Below, piece by piece: positions 53,116-64,000 of a stretch of DNA of 64,000 nt. Origin of the DNA: Solea solea. Taxonomy: Eukaryota > Chordata > Actinopteri > Pleuronectiformes > Soleidae. The notes below the pieces were generated by a model, which was not told the DNA's origin, searched no databases, and worked only from the letters and a program-made list of their open reading frames with translations. The stretch's first letter is position 1, and each line of letters opens with the position of its first letter. Location: NCBI RefSeq assembly GCF_958295425.1, contig NC_081138.1, positions 26,379,512 through 26,443,511 of the forward strand, read 5' to 3'. The translations under genes and the position numbers were made by a program.

Positions 53116-54022
53116 AGCACCATAACCCTCCACCTACCATCTAAAGTAGCTTTGTATAAAAGGCTTAGGTTTATTCTAACTATCCTACTCCTAAATGCAA
53201 ATAACCCTCAGCTTTGTTGTCCATTTTTGGAACTGCAGCTCTTTGTTAAACATTCCAGTGCTGTTGTTAGCAGAAAATAAGTACAATGCTGAATCATATA
53301 TCAGTGAGTGTGTTCACAGAGAAGATAATTGCAAGACATTCTGAAGTGAACAGAGAAGTACAAAACTCCAGTTCTTCAGCGAGGAGTCCTTCGAGCACAG
53401 ACGGCACTTGAAGATGCATGAAATCAAGGAAAAAGGCTCGAGTTACTGCTTTGTGTGTTGATTAACATCCGACTCTGCAGGAGAGAGGTGGTGTAAACTG
53501 TTTTGTTTATAAGGTTTCCCTCCAAAATTGTAACCTGCCGCCCTCTTGAAAGAAAAAAAATCACCTCAGCACTCGGAGCGAGGTTCGGCCAGATTGTGCA
53601 TCATCTTATTCCTCTGCCACCAGACTCTTGAACTCCCCTTTTCTATTTGACAGTCAGGTGAGGACACAAACCAGATGCCAAAACAGAAAAGAGAAAAGAA
53701 AAGCATTTTAATTTGAGCAGGACTTTAATGGCGGCGAGGTTGATGTGCAGAGTGAGCTGGTACAGAAGCATCTGTCATGTTGGCATGTAAAGTTTACATG
53801 ACAGCTGACCTCATCTGTGTGTGTGTGTGTGGCCCCTGCTGGTATGTTATTGTCTCACTTCACGGATTCTGTGAACCTTAATCCTCGTGTTCCGACTAAC
53901 AATACCATGAATGGTGTTTCAAAAGCCTGTAGTGCAGCAACACAAGGGAAGGTCAACAGCTTATATATTAAAGTAATAAGCACTGGCATTTCAACATTTC
54001 TGCGGTTGTTGAAGGGTGTGGA

Positions 54023-55007
54023 CAGGGCCGGCTCTTGGCATAGGCGATATAGGCGGTCGCCTAGAGCGCCATCTGCTGGAGGGGCGCCGCGAGGCCCCCC
54101 TTCCAGCAGAAAAAAAAATAAAAAAATTTTAAAATAAAAAAAAAAAAATAAATAAATACATTTTTTTTAAAACAATGAAAATAAAAATGATTTTCTATTC
54201 CCAGTCGCCCTCATTTGTGTGTTCTCTCTTGAAAATAATAAATATTAACAAATGAATAAACAATAATGTTCCTAAAATGTGGTGCTGCTGAATCACATGA
54301 CGGATGACCTCAGGGTCAGAGCAGGGATCAGAGGTCAGGTCACAGACAGGTGAAGCTTTTGTTATTAACGACATGAAAAGGCCGTCCAAGCCCTCGGGAG
54401 CGCAAAACCGCTAGAGACGAAAAGAAGAGGAGAAGAGGAAATTACAATATAAAGGTAACATTAGCCTGTACAATTTTTTTTAATTGTGCCGTTTTGTGTG
54501 AAGACGTTTTATTAACGCTATTTATTTAAAACAATAAATGTTTTCATATTTCTGCTTGCTAGCTACATCGTGTTTAATGTGAAAATGCGCACTGCATCAG
54601 CGCTGTTTATATTTGTGATGAGTTTTCATTAGTTTTCAGAAAAGTAATGAAAACTCATCACAAACATAAACAGCGGTGATGATAACTGTTATCATCTCTG
54701 CCTGCCTGGATGTCCAGTCTGATTTGGTATTTTATTTCAGTTTCATCACGTCATCATTATGTTTGAGTGTGTTGAAAATTAATTTTACCATAGTCATCAC
54801 TAGTATATTAACACCTGTGTGCCCACTGACACAGTTGTGGTGCTGGTGCTTAGTTCTACTATTGTCTTATCACGTTTGATATTGTGTTGAAAATCATGTG
54901 TGTGATTGTTCATTTGGCTGGTGTAATTCGTGTGTGTGTGTGTGTGGGGGGGGGGGCACCGGAGGGCAATCTCGCCTAGGGCACAAAATTAGGTAGAGCC
55001 GGCCCTG
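54023..55007. mobile_element. hAT-like element, 985 bp, perfect 8-bp TSD
   Basis: TIRs CAGGGCCGGCTC (54023-54034) and GAGCCGGCCCTG (54996-55007) are perfect 12-mers. GGTGTGGA duplicates at 54015-54022 and 55008-55015. GC-rich ends (CGCCTAG motifs), AT-rich middle, a poly-A zone and a G9 run near the right end. No transposase. Confidence 0.9.
54601..54675. repeat. Long hairpin inside the hAT element
   Basis: 31-nt arms 54601-54631 and 54645-54675 pair with a single mismatch around a 13-nt loop. Confidence 0.85.
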
Positions 55008-55337
55008 GGTGTGGAGTTACCTTTTACCTGGATGTCTCCTGTAATCTACTGGTGGCAAGTGTAAGTTACTTTTATTACTTATAAGTAAACAACAACAATG
55101 AAGAATCCAAACAATTTTCTGCCTGTTAGTTAAAAGCAGCAAAACAGCAGCAAAAAAAAAATGGGAAAAAGGTAAAGGTAAATTAAAAATAATGAATCTG
55201 TTTAATAATTTAATTAATTATAATTCACATTCACAAATTGTTATTACATATATACGTATTATACATATTTAAACAGGTAGAATTACAGTATTTATTATGA
55301 TATATTATTATTTTCTATATTTTTTGCTCTCCCTGTT

Positions 55338-55360
55338 TAGTAGTGGTAATTGTAGTAGTT

Positions 55361-55393
<33 letters not shown>

Positions 55394-55460
55394 ATAGTGG
55401 TAGTCGTCGTCGTCATAGTAGTAGTGGTGGTGGTAGTATCAGTAGTAGTAGTAGTAGTAT
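55338..55460 (+). repeat. (GTA/TAG)n trinucleotide tract upstream of dna2
   Basis: About 120 bp of TAG/GTA with GTC and GTG interruptions, ending about 75 bp before the ETS/E2F cluster. Confidence 0.9.
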
Positions 55461-55536
55461 CTTCGTTTTTGTCTTCAATTCTCCCTGCACTGTTTTCAAT
55501 TTGTCGATAAAGTTAAATAGAAAAAAAGGGGGTTAG

Positions 55537-55590
55537 CGGAAGTGCATCTGATGTCACTTCCGTTCCGCGAAGCTGAAATTTTGGCGCCGC
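55537..55590 (+). promoter_or_regulatory. dna2: dna2 promoter-like cluster: ETS pair, CRE-like, E2F
   Basis: CGGAAGT (55537-55543) and its reverse complement ACTTCCG (55556-55562) flank TGATGTCA (55549-55556, one base from the CRE consensus). TTTGGCGC (55580-55587) fits the E2F consensus TTTSSCGC. No TATA box was seen. E2F control would suit an S-phase gene. The ATG is about 235 bp downstream. Confidence 0.55.
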
Positions 55591-55821
55591 GTAAAAACGG
55601 ATACAAACTACCGACAGATGATGTTATAAGTTTCTGACCAGAACGCAAATGTTAACGGAAAATATCGCGGGTGTTTGTCGGTAGTTACGCGGACGATCTC
55701 ACGAGCGTTAGACATGAACAAAACTTGCGTCAGATATATATTTGTAGCTTAAGCTCGGTATCGTTTACTCAGTCCACGGTACTGTCGGTCCTTGGACACA
55801 GCTGTCTGTGGTTTGGTCGAA

Positions 55822-63825
<8,004 letters not shown>

Positions 63826-64000
63826 GTTTGCTGTCTTCAACATCTGTTATTTAATCAGTTTGAATCTTTTTTTTATTATTAAAACAACATTTCTGATTGT
63901 TTTAGCTGCTTAAATGTGAGTATTTTCTTAATTTCTTTGCTCCATATAACAAAGAAATCATTAAAACTGAATCATTTTGGGTTGTGGACAAAACAAGACA
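63826..64000 (+). other. dna2: dna2 intron 18, cut by window end
   Basis: From about 63920 it matches the interior of MITE family D (TTTCTTTGCTCCATATAACA, AAACTGAATCATTTTGG), which continues beyond the window. Confidence 0.65.

Larger units (their letters stand above)
36666..55535. other. Intergenic interval tspan15 to dna2 (18.9 kb)
   Basis: No exon, tRNA, rRNA or conserved ORF was recognised on either strand. The recognisable content is repeats, listed separately. Longer stretches with nothing assigned: 36666-38770, 39000-40890, 43516-44390, 44931-46129, 47531-48929, 49622-50644 and 53116-54014. Confidence 0.6.

Noticed and set aside
53817..54137. 106-codon ORF
   Set aside because: Begins in a GT repeat and reads into the end of the hAT element; no protein similarity.
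55297..55536. 79-codon serine-rich ORF
   Set aside because: Direct translation of the GTA/TAG trinucleotide repeat.

Overview
This is a piece of a vertebrate nuclear genome, almost certainly from a ray-finned (teleost) fish. It is AT-rich and has long introns, many CA/GT microsatellites, tRNA-derived SINEs, L2/Rex-like LINE scraps and a dense population of short non-autonomous DNA transposons, mostly hAT-like. Two protein-coding genes can be reconstructed exon by exon, both on the + strand. No bacterial, phage, CRISPR or operon-like structure is present.

Layout. 1-7200: intergenic and upstream sequence holding a 1.3 kb hAT element with a perfect 8-bp target duplication, a 0.7 kb TIR MITE and smaller repeats. 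7201-34929: tspan15, a complete 8-exon tetraspanin gene of 299 codons whose splice phases are all 0. Its introns carry SINEs, LINE fragments, hAT MITEs and an unusual cluster rich in GATATC sites. 34930 to about 36660: probable tspan15 3' UTR, apparently containing an inserted MITE. About 36660-55535: an 18.9 kb intergenic interval with no recognisable gene, filled with repeat fragments (LINE 3' ends, SINEs, MITEs, a hAT element with intact target duplication, a possible solo LTR). 55537-55590: a dna2 promoter-like cluster (two ETS-type sites, a CRE-like site, an E2F-type site). 55822 to the window end: dna2, the first 18 coding exons (995 codons), running off the right edge in intron 18 just after helicase motif Ia.

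Function. Tspan15 is a TspanC8 tetraspanin that in mammals escorts and directs the membrane protease ADAM10. Dna2 is the nuclease-helicase of Okazaki-fragment processing and DNA-end resection. They are neighbours in the same orientation with no evident functional link. The most noteworthy protein-level observation is that the fish dna2 N-terminal extension of about 290 residues, absent from human DNA2, starts with a textbook PCNA-interacting (PIP) box and carries many Ser/Thr-Pro sites. I found no convincing undescribed biological system. The remaining points of interest concern transposon structure, repeats that contact splice sites, and small protein differences. Comparisons with human proteins rest on remembered family sequences, not on an alignment run here.
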